Shown here: positions 29,631-42,064 of the stretch, piece after piece
Position numbering within the stretch: position 1 is the first letter of the stretch
Layout of the letters: every line of letters begins with the position of its first letter
From: Gilliamella apis
GTDB taxonomy: Bacteria > Pseudomonadota > Gammaproteobacteria > Enterobacterales > Orbaceae
NCBI RefSeq assembly: GCF_002142155.1
Contig: NZ_NASD01000003.1
Span: 95,528-159,527, forward strand
Reading direction: 5' to 3'
DNA: 64,000 nt
Translations under genes and position numbers: made by a program
The notes under the pieces: model-generated
The model's database searches: none
What the model saw: the letters and a program-made list of their open reading frames with translations, nothing else
Told to the model about the DNA's origin: nothing

Positions 29631-30932
29631 TTAATTATCCTGCTCTAACCAATTAGGTTCGGCTAATGGTAAAGATAACGATTGCCAATTATGAAATTGC
29701 TTACCGTGATTAATAAACCATATCCGAGTTTGCTGGGATTTATTAATTAGCTGTTGAATAAAGTTTAATAATCCACGATCAGGGGCGCGATCCGTATCGA
29801 TGGCGATTAATAATTTTTTCGCTGGTTTTAATTGTAAATAGTCCAATATAGCAACCCGTTGTTCACGGGTATTGAGAAAGCCATAGAACGGAACTGTAGT
29901 TGTAGGTTTCCAACTTTCAACGATATCCACTGCCACTAAATAGATACCATGCCCTTCTTCAATTTGCGAAATCGGCAATTGCCATCTGCTTTCACCTAAT
30001 TTATCTTCATCTTCTACATTAGTAACTAATGGCTGTAATTGTTGCGCAAGTATTTGATAATCAGGATCATCTAAATTTAACTTAATTTTTCGACTGGTTA
30101 CCATCCAGGTGACACCACAAAAAATCATCAGAAGTAAACGAACAGTTAAGCCATAAAAAATAAAAACGCCAAGTAACCATATCGCCCATGAAGAACGAAT
30201 ATCACCAGAACTTAATGCATGTTCACTCAGTTTAATCACATCATCTTTTGGAATAGAAAATCCAAACCAAGATGGCAAATAACCTAGACAATGAGTTAAT
30301 TCAATAATTGAATCGGCACTTAATAAAGTTGTTTTCCATTCAAAACTATAATGTTGGGTAGAAAAAAGCACTAACAAAACAATTAAAGCGCTAGTTAAAA
30401 TAACTGTCCAAAACAAATTAAGTACAAAACCTAGCAACCAACGAATTCGGTAGCCAAATAATGAAACAAAAGCAGGAACAAGTTGTTGCACAGTCTTTTT
30501 TTGGTAGAGTTTTTCCGCTATCCATAACCAACCGTGAATTAATAAACTACCACCAAAGCGAGAAAAAAATAAAAATGAGCAAAGCCAGATAATTAGCGTA
30601 ATAAAATGAACACCCAATAAACTAAATAATGCCAAATATAAATTGATTGGATTTTGACTTAACGCGCCAAATGTCAACGAGCTACCGATAAAAAGTGATA
30701 AAAACAATAATAACAAAAATGACAGCTTAATTGAGCGCAACATTACTTTTTGTGCCAAATATAAACCATTTTGTTTAGATAATAAGGTGGCTCGCGTAAC
30801 AATACGATTAACCAAAGAGGTTGGCATAGCTTTAACTTGCCGATTAATATCTTGATCAGCAAAGCGTCCAGATTGTGACTCAATTAAATGAATAGTTTCA
30901 GTAAGCCATAAAGATTTTAGCTGTTCACGCAT
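29631..30932 (-). CDS. DUF2868 membrane protein
   Basis: 433 residues with about four transmembrane segments (around 67-90, 97-120, 165-190 and 250-270) and a cytoplasmic C-terminal half. Matches the DUF2868 layout and is coupled to the DUF3482 GTPase. The pair plus nlpC form a three-gene unit with overlaps of zero to tens of bases. Function unknown; envelope maintenance is a guess from the neighbour. Confidence 0.82.
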   Translation of the reverse strand: MREQLKSLWLTETIHLIESQSGRFADQDINRQVKAMPTSLVNRIVTRATLLSKQNGLYLAQKVMLRSIKLSFLLLLFLSLFIGSSLTFGALSQNPINLYLALFSLLGVHFITLIIWLCSFLFFSRFGGSLLIHGWLWIAEKLYQKKTVQQLVPAFVSLFGYRIRWLLGFVLNLFWTVILTSALIVLLVLFSTQHYSFEWKTTLLSADSIIELTHCLGYLPSWFGFSIPKDDVIKLSEHALSSGDIRSSWAIWLLGVFIFYGLTVRLLLMIFCGVTWMVTSRKIKLNLDDPDYQILAQQLQPLVTNVEDEDKLGESRWQLPISQIEEGHGIYLVAVDIVESWKPTTTVPFYGFLNTREQRVAILDYLQLKPAKKLLIAIDTDRAPDRGLLNFIQQLINKSQQTRIWFINHGKQFHNWQSLSLPLAEPNWLEQDN

Positions 30933-30968
30933 TTTTATTTAATTTTCACATTTAGGTTAGTCATAAAA

Positions 30969-30992
30969 GAAACGCGACATAAGTCGCGTTTA
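30969..30992 (-). terminator. Terminator after zapB
   Basis: AAACGCGAC/GTCGCGTTT stem with a 4-nt loop, between the zapB stop and the DUF2868 gene. Confidence 0.65.
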
Positions 30993-31008
30993 AGATAGAT
31001 TGAGTCGT

Positions 31009-31254
31009 TTACTGGGTGATTTCACCAATTTTACTTAAAAGAGTTTGAATCCGTTGCTGCCAAATTTGTTGATCTTGTTTTAGTTTTTCATTTTCATCGC
31101 GTAATGCTTTCATTTCATCAGAACTATCATTAATTAATTGCTCAAGTTCTTGATTACCTTGCTTTAATCTAGCAATCTCTTGTTGCAATGTATTAATGGT
31201 GTTAACAGTATGTTGAATTCTAGTTTCTAATTGATTCAATATTTCTAATGACAT
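31009..31254 (-). CDS. zapB: Cell division protein ZapB
   Basis: 81 residues from ATG 31254, with GAGGA directly upstream; a TTG six codons earlier is rejected. Almost wholly coiled coil (LEILNQLETRIQHTVNTINT followed by heptads). ZapB bridges ZapA at the Z-ring and MatP. The start MSLEIL and the C-terminal WQQRIQTLL match what I recall of E. coli ZapB. Confidence 0.85.
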   Translation of the reverse strand: MSLEILNQLETRIQHTVNTINTLQQEIARLKQGNQELEQLINDSSDEMKALRDENEKLKQDQQIWQQRIQTLLSKIGEITQ

Positions 31255-31354
31255 ATTTTTCCTCAAGCTCAATTTATTTGGTGTATAATAAGTAGTATTA
31301 TAACTAATTCATTCTGAAATCAACACCTTTTTAAATTTTAAGTTGGAGAAAAAT

Positions 31355-32119
31355 ATGCGAAAACCTCTCGTTATGGGTAACTGGAAACTCAATGGTAGTA
31401 TCAGTATGGCAAAAGACTTGGTCGCAGGATTAAGAAATGAGCTATCAACAGACGCTAACTGTGGCATTGCAATTGCACCGCCTAGCGTTTATTTAGATTT
31501 TGTAGCACATCAATTAGGTGGCTCAAACATTCTTTTAGGTGCTCAAGATGTCGGTATTCATCTTTCTGGTGCTTATACTGGTGAAGTATCAGCAACTATG
31601 TTAAAAGAAATCGGCGTAACTCACGTCATTATTGGACATTCTGAACGTCGTACTTATCACAAAGAATCTGATGAATTTATTGCCCAAAAATTTGGTGTAT
31701 TAAAAGAAGCAGGTCTAGTACCAGTACTTTGTATTGGTGAAACTGAAGCTGAAAACGAAGCTGGCCAAACTCAAGCAGTATGTGCTCGTCAAATTGATGC
31801 TGTTATTAATGCATTAGGTGTACAAGCATTTAATGGCGCAGTAATTGCTTATGAACCTGTTTGGGCAATCGGTACAGGTAAATCTGCAACTCCAGCTCAA
31901 GCACAAGCTGTTCACAAATTTATCCGTGATCATATCGCAAAACAAGATGCAGCTGTAGCTAAACAAGTAATTATTCAATATGGTGGTTCAGTTAATGATA
32001 AAAATGCAGCTGAACTATTTACCCAACCAGATATTGATGGTGCTTTAGTTGGTGGAGCTTCATTAAAAGTCGATGCTTTTGCAGCAATCGTTAAAGCGGC
32101 AGAACAAGCTAAGAAATAA
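31355..32119 (+). CDS. tpiA: Triose-phosphate isomerase
   Basis: 254 residues from ATG 31355 with GGAG upstream. Interconverts dihydroxyacetone phosphate and glyceraldehyde 3-phosphate. MGNWKLNG (catalytic Lys), GHSERR (catalytic His), [12 protein letters not shown] (catalytic Glu and loop 6), and YGGSVN/GGASL phosphate-binding loops are all intact. Confidence 0.98.
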   Translation: MRKPLVMGNWKLNGSISMAKDLVAGLRNELSTDANCGIAIAPPSVYLDFVAHQLGGSNILLGAQDVGIHLSGAYTGEVSATMLKEIGVTHVIIGHSERRTYHKESDEFIAQKFGVLKEAGLVPVLCIGETEAENEAGQTQAVCARQIDAVINALGVQAFNGAVIAYEPVWAIGTGKSATPAQAQAVHKFIRDHIAKQDAAVAKQVIIQYGGSVNDKNAAELFTQPDIDGALVGGASLKVDAFAAIVKAAEQAKK

Positions 32120-32124
32120 AACGT

Positions 32125-32150
32125 AAGACGCCTATTTTAGGCGTCTTTTT
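32125..32150 (+). terminator. Intrinsic terminator after tpiA
   Basis: AAGACGCC/GGCGTCTT stem, loop TATTTTA, then TTTTT. Confidence 0.85.
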
Positions 32151-32173
32151 CTACTCAGTAGTACAATTGTAAC

Positions 32174-32401
32174 TTATTTTTTACCCTTCTTTTCATATCT
32201 AGATGGCCAAATTTGCTCAACAGGCACTTGTAAATATTCAGAGATAATACGTTCATATTTAGGACAATGTCGATATAGTGCATTACGTAAAGTATCAGCC
32301 TGTAAACCACTTGAACGAGAAAGCGCTCTTAAATTTCCGCCTCGGATTTTAATCTCACCTACAACTCTTGATGGTGTCCAGTCTTGATCTTGTTCTCTCA
32401 T
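32174..32401 (-). CDS. Ner-like helix-turn-helix regulator (Nlp/SfsB family)
   Basis: 75 residues. Matches the phage Mu Ner / E. coli Nlp family: DWTPSRVVGEIKIRGGNLRA, LSRSSGLQADTLRNAL (helix-turn-helix), and VPVEQIWPSRY. Such proteins repress phage early promoters or act as host regulators. Divergent from an S24-type repressor across a 155-bp gap, the same geometry as a Mu-like switch, but no other phage gene is present. Confidence 0.85.
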   Translation of the reverse strand: MREQDQDWTPSRVVGEIKIRGGNLRALSRSSGLQADTLRNALYRHCPKYERIISEYLQVPVEQIWPSRYEKKGKK

Positions 32402-32556
32402 TATGAGATCCTCTATTGGTTAAATTTTTTGCTATTGTAAAGATTATCGGTATTACGCGACTAAAGCGATAACAAGTTACCTGCAAAGAATAGCATATAA
32501 AAAAACGAATTAAAATAATAAAAACAAAAAAATATCTAGAAATGGAATGAAAAACA

Positions 32557-33243
32557 ATGGAAAACAAAGTAAAAAAACAGTCAGAACAGGAAAAAACACG
32601 AACATTGACCAGTACAGGAGTTATAAATTTTAAAAATCGATTAACTATTGTTTTAGAAGGTCTTTCTGGTAACGCTTTTGCGAAAAAAGTAGGAATGTCA
32701 GAAGCAGTAATACGAGATTATTTATGTGGTAAAACCTATCCATCGCTAAATAGATTGGCAACCATAGCGCAGAAATGTGATATACCAATCGAGTGGCTTG
32801 CAACAGGAAAAGGCGAATGTCGTTTACTTCCAGAAAGCCAAGGTAAAGGTTCTATTGATATTCCATTTCATCATCTCAATGAAACAAATAGTGCATTTTC
32901 AGTTTTAGAAACAATCCCATTTGATATCACCTTAATCAAACATCACAGTTGTGAAGTTGATAATCTAATCGCTGTTTGGGCTAAGGGTGACAGTATGGAA
33001 CCAACCATATCAAATCATGATATTCTTATTATCAATAAAGCTAACGCTAAACCTATTGATGGTTTTCTTTATGCGGTACAGTATGATGATCATATAAGTA
33101 TCAAGCGTATTCAAAATCAAGGTGCTAACTTAGTTTTAATTTCAGATAACCCTAAATATCCAGCTATTGTGGTTGACAAAAAAGAACAACACGATTTTAA
33201 AATAATCGGCCATGTGGTCTATTTACTGAAAGATCTTAATTAA
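32557..33243 (+). CDS. Phage-type S24 (LexA-like) repressor
   Basis: 228 residues. N-terminal Xre/Bet-like HTH (GNAFAKKVGMSEAVIRDYL, PSLNRLATIAQKCDIPIEWL), C-terminal S24 peptidase domain with catalytic Ser in KGDSMEPTI and Lys in ISIKRI. Predicted to repress and self-cleave on RecA activation. The usual Ala-Gly cleavage site is not obvious from reading, so cleavage is uncertain. Faces the Ner-like gene. Confidence 0.87.
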   Translation: MENKVKKQSEQEKTRTLTSTGVINFKNRLTIVLEGLSGNAFAKKVGMSEAVIRDYLCGKTYPSLNRLATIAQKCDIPIEWLATGKGECRLLPESQGKGSIDIPFHHLNETNSAFSVLETIPFDITLIKHHSCEVDNLIAVWAKGDSMEPTISNHDILIINKANAKPIDGFLYAVQYDDHISIKRIQNQGANLVLISDNPKYPAIVVDKKEQHDFKIIGHVVYLLKDLN

Positions 33244-33273
33244 GATCACCATAATAATGCTATCTTTAAATTT

Positions 33274-33300
33274 AACTCCATTGATATTATCAATGGAGTT
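33274..33300 (+). terminator. Hairpin after S24 repressor gene
   Basis: AACTCCATTGAT/ATCAATGGAGTT stem with a 3-nt loop, 30 bp past the stop. Confidence 0.6.
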
Positions 33301-33460
33301 TGGAACTATAATTAATTTTTTTCTGCGAATAGATATCAGCAGACAACTACTAATAAAAATTTGTTAGTCAAACCCTTATCCCTCTTTCGCATAGCCTTAC
33401 ACTTTTCATCATAATTATGCTAAAATCGTTATAAAATTTTTGCCCATTGATTTAGTTATT

Positions 33461-34579
33461 ATGCCAAATATAAACACTCGAAAAAAAGTCGTTGTCGGCA
33501 TGTCTGGCGGCGTAGATTCTTCTGTTTCTGCTTATTTATTACAACAACAAGGTTACGATGTTGTTGGTTTATTTATGAAAAATTGGGAAGAAGATGACAC
33601 AGAAGAATATTGTTCAGCAGCGATCGATTTAGCTGATGCGCAAGCAGTATGTGACAAATTAAACATCAAATTACACACAATCAATTTTGCTGCCGAATAC
33701 TGGGATAACGTATTCGAACATTTTTTATCCGAATATAAGGCAGGTCGAACACCTAATCCTGATATTTTATGCAATAAAGAGATCAAATTTAAAGCTTTTC
33801 TTGAATATGCAGCCGAAGATCTTGGTGCTGATTATATCGCTACTGGCCATTATGTTCGCAAGCGAGAAAATGGAAGCAAAGTCGAATTACTGCGCGGTAT
33901 AGATAACAATAAAGACCAAAGTTATTTTTTATATACGCTGAGTGAAGATCAAATCAGACAAAGCTTATTTCCTGTTGGTGAACTAGAAAAACCACAAGTA
34001 CGAAAAATCGCCGAAAAACTAGGCCTAGCAACCGCAGCTAAAAAAGACTCAACCGGGATCTGTTTTATTGGTGAACGAAAATTTAGTGACTTTTTAGCTC
34101 GTTACTTACCGGCACAATCAGGCGTGATTCGGACTGTAGATGGTGAAGTTATCGGCCAACATCAAGGGCTAATGTATCACACATTAGGACAACGTAAAGG
34201 ACTTGGCATAGGTGGTCTAAAACAAGCCGATGATACGCCATGGTATGTTGTTGACAAAGACATAAAAAATAATGAATTAATTGTTGCCCAAGGTCATGAT
34301 CATCCAGCTTTGTTTTCAGATGGATTAATTGCTCAACAACTACACTGGGTTGATCGTAAAGTTGTGACCAAACCTTTTCAATGCACAGTAAAAACGCGTT
34401 ACCGTCAACAAGATATTGTTTGTAGTGTCACACCATTAGAACAAGATAAAATTCAAGTAATATTTGAACAACCTGTTGCAGCAGTAACACCTGGACAATC
34501 AGCGGTATTCTATCAAGATGAAGTCTGCCTTGGTGGCGGTATTATTGAGGAACGAATTGTAAGCAGTAAGGAGCATTAA
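33461..34579 (+). CDS. mnmA: tRNA 2-thiouridine(34) synthase MnmA
   Basis: 372 residues from ATG 33461 (a TTG seven codons earlier is possible). Adds sulfur to U34 of Lys, Glu and Gln tRNAs. [12 protein letters not shown] is the PP-loop, [13 protein letters not shown] with one catalytic Cys, [12 protein letters not shown] with the second, and [11 protein letters not shown] follows. Heads mnmA-hflD-purB, the E. coli order. Confidence 0.97.
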   Translation: MPNINTRKKVVVGMSGGVDSSVSAYLLQQQGYDVVGLFMKNWEEDDTEEYCSAAIDLADAQAVCDKLNIKLHTINFAAEYWDNVFEHFLSEYKAGRTPNPDILCNKEIKFKAFLEYAAEDLGADYIATGHYVRKRENGSKVELLRGIDNNKDQSYFLYTLSEDQIRQSLFPVGELEKPQVRKIAEKLGLATAAKKDSTGICFIGERKFSDFLARYLPAQSGVIRTVDGEVIGQHQGLMYHTLGQRKGLGIGGLKQADDTPWYVVDKDIKNNELIVAQGHDHPALFSDGLIAQQLHWVDRKVVTKPFQCTVKTRYRQQDIVCSVTPLEQDKIQVIFEQPVAAVTPGQSAVFYQDEVCLGGGIIEERIVSSKEH

Positions 34580-34580
34580 A

Positions 34581-36628
<2,048 letters not shown>

Positions 36629-36647
36629 ATGACATAATAAGTGTTGC

Positions 36648-36680
36648 AGCCTAAAGCTCAAATATAATGAGTTTTAGGCG
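36648..36680 (+). terminator. Hairpin after purB
   Basis: CCTAAAGCTC/GAGTTTTAGG stem; no strong T tract, so weak. Confidence 0.35.
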
Positions 36681-36746
36681 AACCAATTTATGTTGAATGA
36701 AATATAACAACAAAAATATTTAAAGTTCGGAAGATAGGGAGCATCA

Positions 36747-37664
36747 TTGAAAATCCGCATCGCAACAAGAAAAAGTCCCTTAGCCCTTTGGCAAGCTAAC
36801 TTTGTTAAACAACAATTAATGACAATCCACCAAAATTTAACCGTTGAACTAATCCCAATGGTAACTAAGGGTGATGTACTATTGGATAGTCCGCTATCGA
36901 AAATCGGCGGTAAAGGATTATTTGTCAAACAATTAGAACAAGCCATAATAGATAATGAAGCTGATATTGCCGTTCATTCTATTAAGGACATTCCAGCTCA
37001 ATTTCCTACAGGATTAACGCTTGCCACAATCTGTCAACGTGATGATGTTCGTGATGCATTCATATCAAATCAATATCAATGTTTAGATGATTTACCTGAT
37101 GGAGCTATCATTGGCACCTCAAGTTTAAGACGTCAATGTCAATTACGGGCTAAATATCCACATTTAATCATCAAAGATTTACGTGGTAATGTTGGTACCC
37201 GTTTAGCCAAATTGGATAACCAAGAATATGATGGCATTATTCTAGCTGCTGTCGGTTTAAAACGACTAGGGTTACAAGAGCGAATCAAACAATACATTGA
37301 TACTGACTTAATTTTACCTGCGGTAGGCCAAGGTGCCATTGGTATCGAAACTCGAATTAATGATGAAACAATTTTGCAATTACTTGCGCCACTTGATGAT
37401 AAACATAGCCGAATATGTATACAAGCTGAAAGAGCAATGAATCAGGCATTACAAGGCGGTTGCCAAGTGCCTATTGCCTGTCAAAGTCTTTTAACTAACA
37501 ATTTATTAACCTTAACTGGTTTAGTTGGCAGTCTAGATGGTTCAACAATTATTAAAGTTAGCGTAACAGGAGCAGCTACAGAAGCCGAGAGCTTAGGCGA
37601 AAAATTGGCAGCAAAATTATTAGCTAAAGGCGCTGATAAAATATTAGCGGAACTAAATAACTAA
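36747..37664 (+). CDS. hemC: Porphobilinogen deaminase
   Basis: 305 residues, TTG start preceded by AGGGAG; the next in-frame ATG would remove [17 protein letters not shown]. Polymerises porphobilinogen to hydroxymethylbilane. [34 protein letters not shown], and GGCQVPIA, whose Cys carries the dipyrromethane cofactor, are intact. First gene of hemCDXY. Confidence 0.97.
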   Translation: MKIRIATRKSPLALWQANFVKQQLMTIHQNLTVELIPMVTKGDVLLDSPLSKIGGKGLFVKQLEQAIIDNEADIAVHSIKDIPAQFPTGLTLATICQRDDVRDAFISNQYQCLDDLPDGAIIGTSSLRRQCQLRAKYPHLIIKDLRGNVGTRLAKLDNQEYDGIILAAVGLKRLGLQERIKQYIDTDLILPAVGQGAIGIETRINDETILQLLAPLDDKHSRICIQAERAMNQALQGGCQVPIACQSLLTNNLLTLTGLVGSLDGSTIIKVSVTGAATEAESLGEKLAAKLLAKGADKILAELNN

Positions 37665-38398
37665 TGATTTATATTACTCGCCCTTCCCCCGAAGGGGATA
37701 ATTTAACCCTATTATTAAATCAAGCCAATATACCAGCAAAACATCTACCTTTTTTTAATATCTTAGCTGGTCAAGATCTGGGGTATTTACAGCAACAATT
37801 GGATAACCTCAATCGAGGTGATATGGTTATTATTGTTTCACCACAAGTCACTTATATGATTGAACAACATCTACCTAATCTCAGGTTACCTAATCACCTT
37901 CGCTATTTTGCCATTGGCAAAAAATCTGCCGAACTATTTAGTCAACAAAATAGCGTTCATGTTGATTACCCTAATGAAGAAAATAGTGCCGGATTATTAT
38001 CATTATTAAATCAACAAGCAATAAGTGGTCATAATGCGTTAATTCTTTGTGGGGATAAAGGCGGTCAACAATTATCTCAGCAGCTAAAGTTACAAACAGT
38101 TAATGTGAAAACAATTGCATGTTATACTCGTCAAACTATTACTTATAAACCAAACATATTAGCCGAAAATATTACCCAACAAATCATATTAATTACGAGT
38201 GTTGATCACCTATTACAACTGGATATTTACTGCCAAAATAAACATAAAAGTGATGCACAACTAATCGTAACCAGTGAGAGAATTTTTGCAAAAGCTAAAC
38301 AGTTAAATTGGCAAAAAGTTTTAAAAATTGTTAGTGCAAATAATCAATTTTTATTTAAAACAATGATAACTCTATGTCATAATGCCAAAAATATTTAA
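37664..38398 (+). CDS. hemD: Uroporphyrinogen-III synthase
   Basis: 244 residues, start overlapping the hemC stop by one base. Closes and inverts the D ring of hydroxymethylbilane. The family is poorly conserved; assignment rests on the ITRPSPEGDNLT N-terminus, FFNILAG, IIVSPQVTYMI, the late ILITSVDHL, and position after hemC. Confidence 0.9.
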   Translation: MIYITRPSPEGDNLTLLLNQANIPAKHLPFFNILAGQDLGYLQQQLDNLNRGDMVIIVSPQVTYMIEQHLPNLRLPNHLRYFAIGKKSAELFSQQNSVHVDYPNEENSAGLLSLLNQQAISGHNALILCGDKGGQQLSQQLKLQTVNVKTIACYTRQTITYKPNILAENITQQIILITSVDHLLQLDIYCQNKHKSDAQLIVTSERIFAKAKQLNWQKVLKIVSANNQFLFKTMITLCHNAKNI

Positions 38399-38420
38399 AA
38401 AATCTAAATGGGGTTAATTT

Positions 38421-39851
38421 ATGTCAACAAAATATTATGGTGCCAATGCAACACTATCCAACATCAGCACCACTTCATTTAGTCAACCGCCAATACCTAA
38501 TGCAAACAAAGAAGCGAAAACGACGATGAACGTAGATAAAAAAGAACCAATCAAAAAAACTTCTAGTCCAAAAATCGAACAACCAACCAATTCATCGGTT
38601 ACCAATTCATCGGTTAATAGTAGTAAATCCCACGCACCTGTATCAAAACTGTCAATACTTGCCATAGCATTAACAGTTTGCTTAAGTGGATTTGTTTATT
38701 TCCAAGGATATAAACAAATTGAAAATCAAAAGCGAAAAATTTCCACCTTACAAACAGAAGTTGCAAACTTAAAGCAAAATACTAAAGCTAGCATAATTAA
38801 TGATTTGCAAACTAATATTAATGATGCCGTCAATCAACAAAACCAACAGTTTACATCTCTATCACAGCGTGTTGATCGCCAATTAAATGAAAACCAAAAA
38901 ATTCAACAACAATTAACCATACAAATTAATGATGCAACAAAGTTAAACGAACAAAATTTGAATACGATTAATGAACGTTTATCTGCCCTATCCACCCTTG
39001 ATAATAATGTTTGGTTAATCTCACAGGCTAACTATTTAGTCCACCTTGCGGGTAGAAAAATTTGGAATGACCAAGATTATACCAGTGCCCGTTTATTATT
39101 GAAAAGTGCTGATGAAAGTTTGGCCAAAACCAATGATCCAAGTCTATTAACCGCAAGACAAGCCATTAGCAAAGATATTAATGCCTTATCACAAATCAGT
39201 TTTATTGATGAAGATGGGATTATTATTAAACTATTAGGTTTATCTGAATCATTAACCGACTTACCTTTAGTCGGTAATTATAAAGAAGCTGCACAGGCAG
39301 TTAACCAAAATGAAATTAAAACCGCAAATGAGGTTTCAACAAATAATAAACCGTCATCAAACTTAGCTGAAGATCAAGTTAGCTCATCAATAGATGATTG
39401 GTCAGACAATTTACTCGCTAATGCGGAAAAATTTATGGACAAATTTATCAAAATTGAAAAACTAGACGCAAAAGATAACCATTTTGCCACTTGTCTCGAT
39501 AAGGCAGGTAATGATGAAAAGCAAATTGTCAGATGCCAAATTTTAAAAACACCTTTAAGTTTAGAACAGACTCTGTATCTTCGTGAAAATATTCGTTTCC
39601 GGTTATTAATTGCGGCGCAGGCAGTACCAAGACATCAAGAACTCATATATCAACGTGCTTTACATGATGCTTCGACTTGGATTAATGCTTATTTCGATGG
39701 TAATGCATCAGCGGTTAAATTGTTCTTAAATGATCTTGATAGTTTACAAAAACAATCGATTAGTAATCAAAACATCCCCGATAAACTCGACAGCATTATT
39801 GAACTTGAAAAATTAATGCAAACTCGAGTCAAATCAGCATTAGGCAAATAG
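38421..39851 (+). CDS. hemX: HemX family inner-membrane protein
   Basis: 476 residues. Low-complexity cytoplasmic N-terminus rich in Ser/Lys, one transmembrane segment near 77-95 (LSILAIALTVCLSGFVYF), a coiled coil over about 100-185, then a periplasmic DUF513 domain. Despite its name it is not a proven uroporphyrinogen methylase. Lies between hemD and hemY as in enterics. Confidence 0.9.
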   Translation: MSTKYYGANATLSNISTTSFSQPPIPNANKEAKTTMNVDKKEPIKKTSSPKIEQPTNSSVTNSSVNSSKSHAPVSKLSILAIALTVCLSGFVYFQGYKQIENQKRKISTLQTEVANLKQNTKASIINDLQTNINDAVNQQNQQFTSLSQRVDRQLNENQKIQQQLTIQINDATKLNEQNLNTINERLSALSTLDNNVWLISQANYLVHLAGRKIWNDQDYTSARLLLKSADESLAKTNDPSLLTARQAISKDINALSQISFIDEDGIIIKLLGLSESLTDLPLVGNYKEAAQAVNQNEIKTANEVSTNNKPSSNLAEDQVSSSIDDWSDNLLANAEKFMDKFIKIEKLDAKDNHFATCLDKAGNDEKQIVRCQILKTPLSLEQTLYLRENIRFRLLIAAQAVPRHQELIYQRALHDASTWINAYFDGNASAVKLFLNDLDSLQKQSISNQNIPDKLDSIIELEKLMQTRVKSALGK

Positions 39852-39861
39852 GAGAATAATA

Positions 39862-40761
39862 ATGTTAAAAATACTCATTATTTTCTTAGTATTAGTCGGT
39901 GGATTTTTTCTTGGCCCTATTCTTGAAGGCAATCAAGGTTCAGCGATATTTGAAGTTGCTAAATATAGAATAAGTATGTCTTTTAACTCATTTGTCATAC
40001 TACAATTGTTGGGATTGCTTGTCCTGTATTTAGTTTATGAAATAGGTAAAAAAGTCTTTAACTCAAAAACTGCTTTTGGTGAATGGTTAAGATTAAAATC
40101 ACCGAAGAAATCAATTAAACGGGTTGAACAAGCGCAATTTTACCTTTTACAAGGTGATTATCAACAAGCTGCAAAACTATTTATGAAAAGTGCCAAAGGT
40201 GCAAAAAGCTCTACTTTATCTTATTTACTTGCAGCTCAAGCACAAATTGATGCAGACCAATTAATCGCCGCCAATCAATCTTTAGCCGAAGCGGCAAAAT
40301 GTTGCCAACCAAAAGAGTTATTTGCTTTTCAACTGGTACAAATTCGTCTACAACTCAAAAATCATGAATATAGTGCAGCTAAAATCACAATTGAAAAATT
40401 ATTAAACGAAAAACCGCGTAATGTTGAAATATTGAGATTAGCCGATCAACTCTATTATGAAACGGAAGATTATCAATCAGTTATTGATTTATTACCAATC
40501 ATGTATAAAACTAAAGCTTATCCAGACTCTCAACTTGATCAGTTTAGACAAGCAGCCTATATTGGCCGTATCAAACAATTATCAACCAACAGTGATCCAC
40601 TTGCTTTGATAAAATGGTGGAAACAACAACCAAAAGTTATTGTTAATAACCTAGCCAACCAAAAAGCAATGGCCAACTATTTAAATCAATTAGGCCAAAC
40701 AGCCGAAGCGGAAAAGTTGAATAAAAGTATTCTAAAATTACAACAAAAAGAAAGAACCTAA
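39862..40761 (+). CDS. hemY: HemY family TPR membrane protein
   Basis: 299 residues. Two N-terminal transmembrane segments (LIIFLVLVGGFFLGPILEG and SFVILQLLGLLVLYLVYEIG), then a TPR-like helical domain. Shorter than the ~400-residue E. coli protein, mainly at the C-terminus. Last gene of hemCDXY; role in haem metabolism is inferred from location. Confidence 0.88.
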   Translation: MLKILIIFLVLVGGFFLGPILEGNQGSAIFEVAKYRISMSFNSFVILQLLGLLVLYLVYEIGKKVFNSKTAFGEWLRLKSPKKSIKRVEQAQFYLLQGDYQQAAKLFMKSAKGAKSSTLSYLLAAQAQIDADQLIAANQSLAEAAKCCQPKELFAFQLVQIRLQLKNHEYSAAKITIEKLLNEKPRNVEILRLADQLYYETEDYQSVIDLLPIMYKTKAYPDSQLDQFRQAAYIGRIKQLSTNSDPLALIKWWKQQPKVIVNNLANQKAMANYLNQLGQTAEAEKLNKSILKLQQKERT

Positions 40762-40776
40762 AAAATATTAAATAGT

Positions 40777-40801
40777 AAACAGGGCAATTGCCCTGTTTTT
40801 G
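40777..40801 (+). terminator. Intrinsic terminator after hemY
   Basis: ACAGGGCAATTGCCCTGT perfect palindrome followed by TTTTT; serves hemY and, on the other strand, azlD. Confidence 0.8.
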
Positions 40802-40819
40802 TTTGAATAGATAATCTGT

Positions 40820-41143
40820 TTAGATAATAAAATAGCGAATTAATGCCATACTACTCATTCCAGCAATAACCACCCACATTAAGTTGCGAGTCAAAACAGC
40901 AACACCAATAGTTGGCAGCGCAGCTAAGCAATATTCAAAATTAAGACTAGGAAATTCGCCTTGTTTAACTATAAAAAGATTCTCGACAAACAGTGCGGTT
41001 AAGATACAAATAGGTACATAGGATAAAAAACGAATTACCACTTCAGGCAATTGCAATTTTCTGACTAATAAGAAAGGGATAACCCGAGGTAACCAAGTCA
41101 CCAAACCACTACCCAAAATGATTAATATACTATAAATACTCAT
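40820..41143 (-). CDS. azlD: Branched-chain amino acid exporter small subunit AzlD
   Basis: 107 residues, four predicted transmembrane helices, with the LPRVIPFLL motif near the N-terminus. Partner of AzlC; E. coli YgaH equivalent. Overlaps the azlC stop by 4 bp, implying translational coupling. Confidence 0.88.
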   Translation of the reverse strand: MSIYSILIILGSGLVTWLPRVIPFLLVRKLQLPEVVIRFLSYVPICILTALFVENLFIVKQGEFPSLNFEYCLAALPTIGVAVLTRNLMWVVIAGMSSMALIRYFII

Positions 41144-41835
41144 GCTTTACGCTCCACAATAATCCCCATAAAGCAACCGGCAAAAGTACTAAGTAATATC
41201 GCCATTTCGGATGAGACAAAACGTAATAAAAAAATCAATATTACACTGACTGTCAAAATTACAATAACACGATTTAAAAGTGTTTTAGATTTATCAGCTG
41301 TTAGCTGTAAATAAAGTAAACCAATAAACATCGCCACTAAAGCATAATCTAATCCAAATTGTGCTGGATTGGGCAACCATTCACCAATCAATGCCCCAAC
41401 TAAACATGATAGAATCCAAGCAGCATAAGCGGTTATATTTAGGCCATGCATCCAGGCTGGATTTACGGGTTGTTTATTAGCAATAGCATTCATGGCTACC
41501 GCAAAACTTTCATCAGTTAATAAACTACCAATACCAATATTATTCAATAATGAGAAACGACGAAATGCCGGTGCAGTCGCCATACTCATCAAAAAATGCC
41601 GCGAATTAACTAAAAACACCGTGAAAATAACCGCAGATATTGGCGTTGCTACCATCATTAAACCGGTGATGATAAATTGTGATGCGCCCGCATAAATAAT
41701 AATTGCCATGAGAGTCACTTCTAATACCGATAAGTTAGACGCTTTACCCACAACACCAGCGGCAATACCTATTCCAATATAACCCAATAAAGTTGGAATA
41801 CACGCTTGTACACCATCTTTAAATGTTAAAGACAT
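41140..41835 (-). CDS. azlC: Branched-chain amino acid exporter large subunit AzlC
   Basis: 231 residues, about six to seven transmembrane helices. Family motifs IPTLLGYIGIGIAAG, IYAGASQFI, NSRHFLMS and TDESFAVA. Exports valine and similar amino acids with AzlD (YgaZ-YgaH in E. coli). No Lrp-type regulator is next to it. Confidence 0.92.
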   Translation of the reverse strand: MSLTFKDGVQACIPTLLGYIGIGIAAGVVGKASNLSVLEVTLMAIIIYAGASQFIITGLMMVATPISAVIFTVFLVNSRHFLMSMATAPAFRRFSLLNNIGIGSLLTDESFAVAMNAIANKQPVNPAWMHGLNITAYAAWILSCLVGALIGEWLPNPAQFGLDYALVAMFIGLLYLQLTADKSKTLLNRVIVILTVSVILIFLLRFVSSEMAILLSTFAGCFMGIIVERKA

Positions 41836-42064
41836 TTTCCTTTCCTTAATGACATAAACTGCTATCTAATATATTTAATAATTGTAATAATGTTGATTCA
41901 ATTTCACTGCCGTATTATTCGTTATATGATTGATCGCTAATAATAAAATCTATATGTAACAATAAGCCACATACAGTAAGCAAATTTTGCTATAATAGCG
42001 CCTATCGACTCTTTGTGACAATAAAAATCACTCATTATCTTATTAAAAAACGGTAATATTATTT

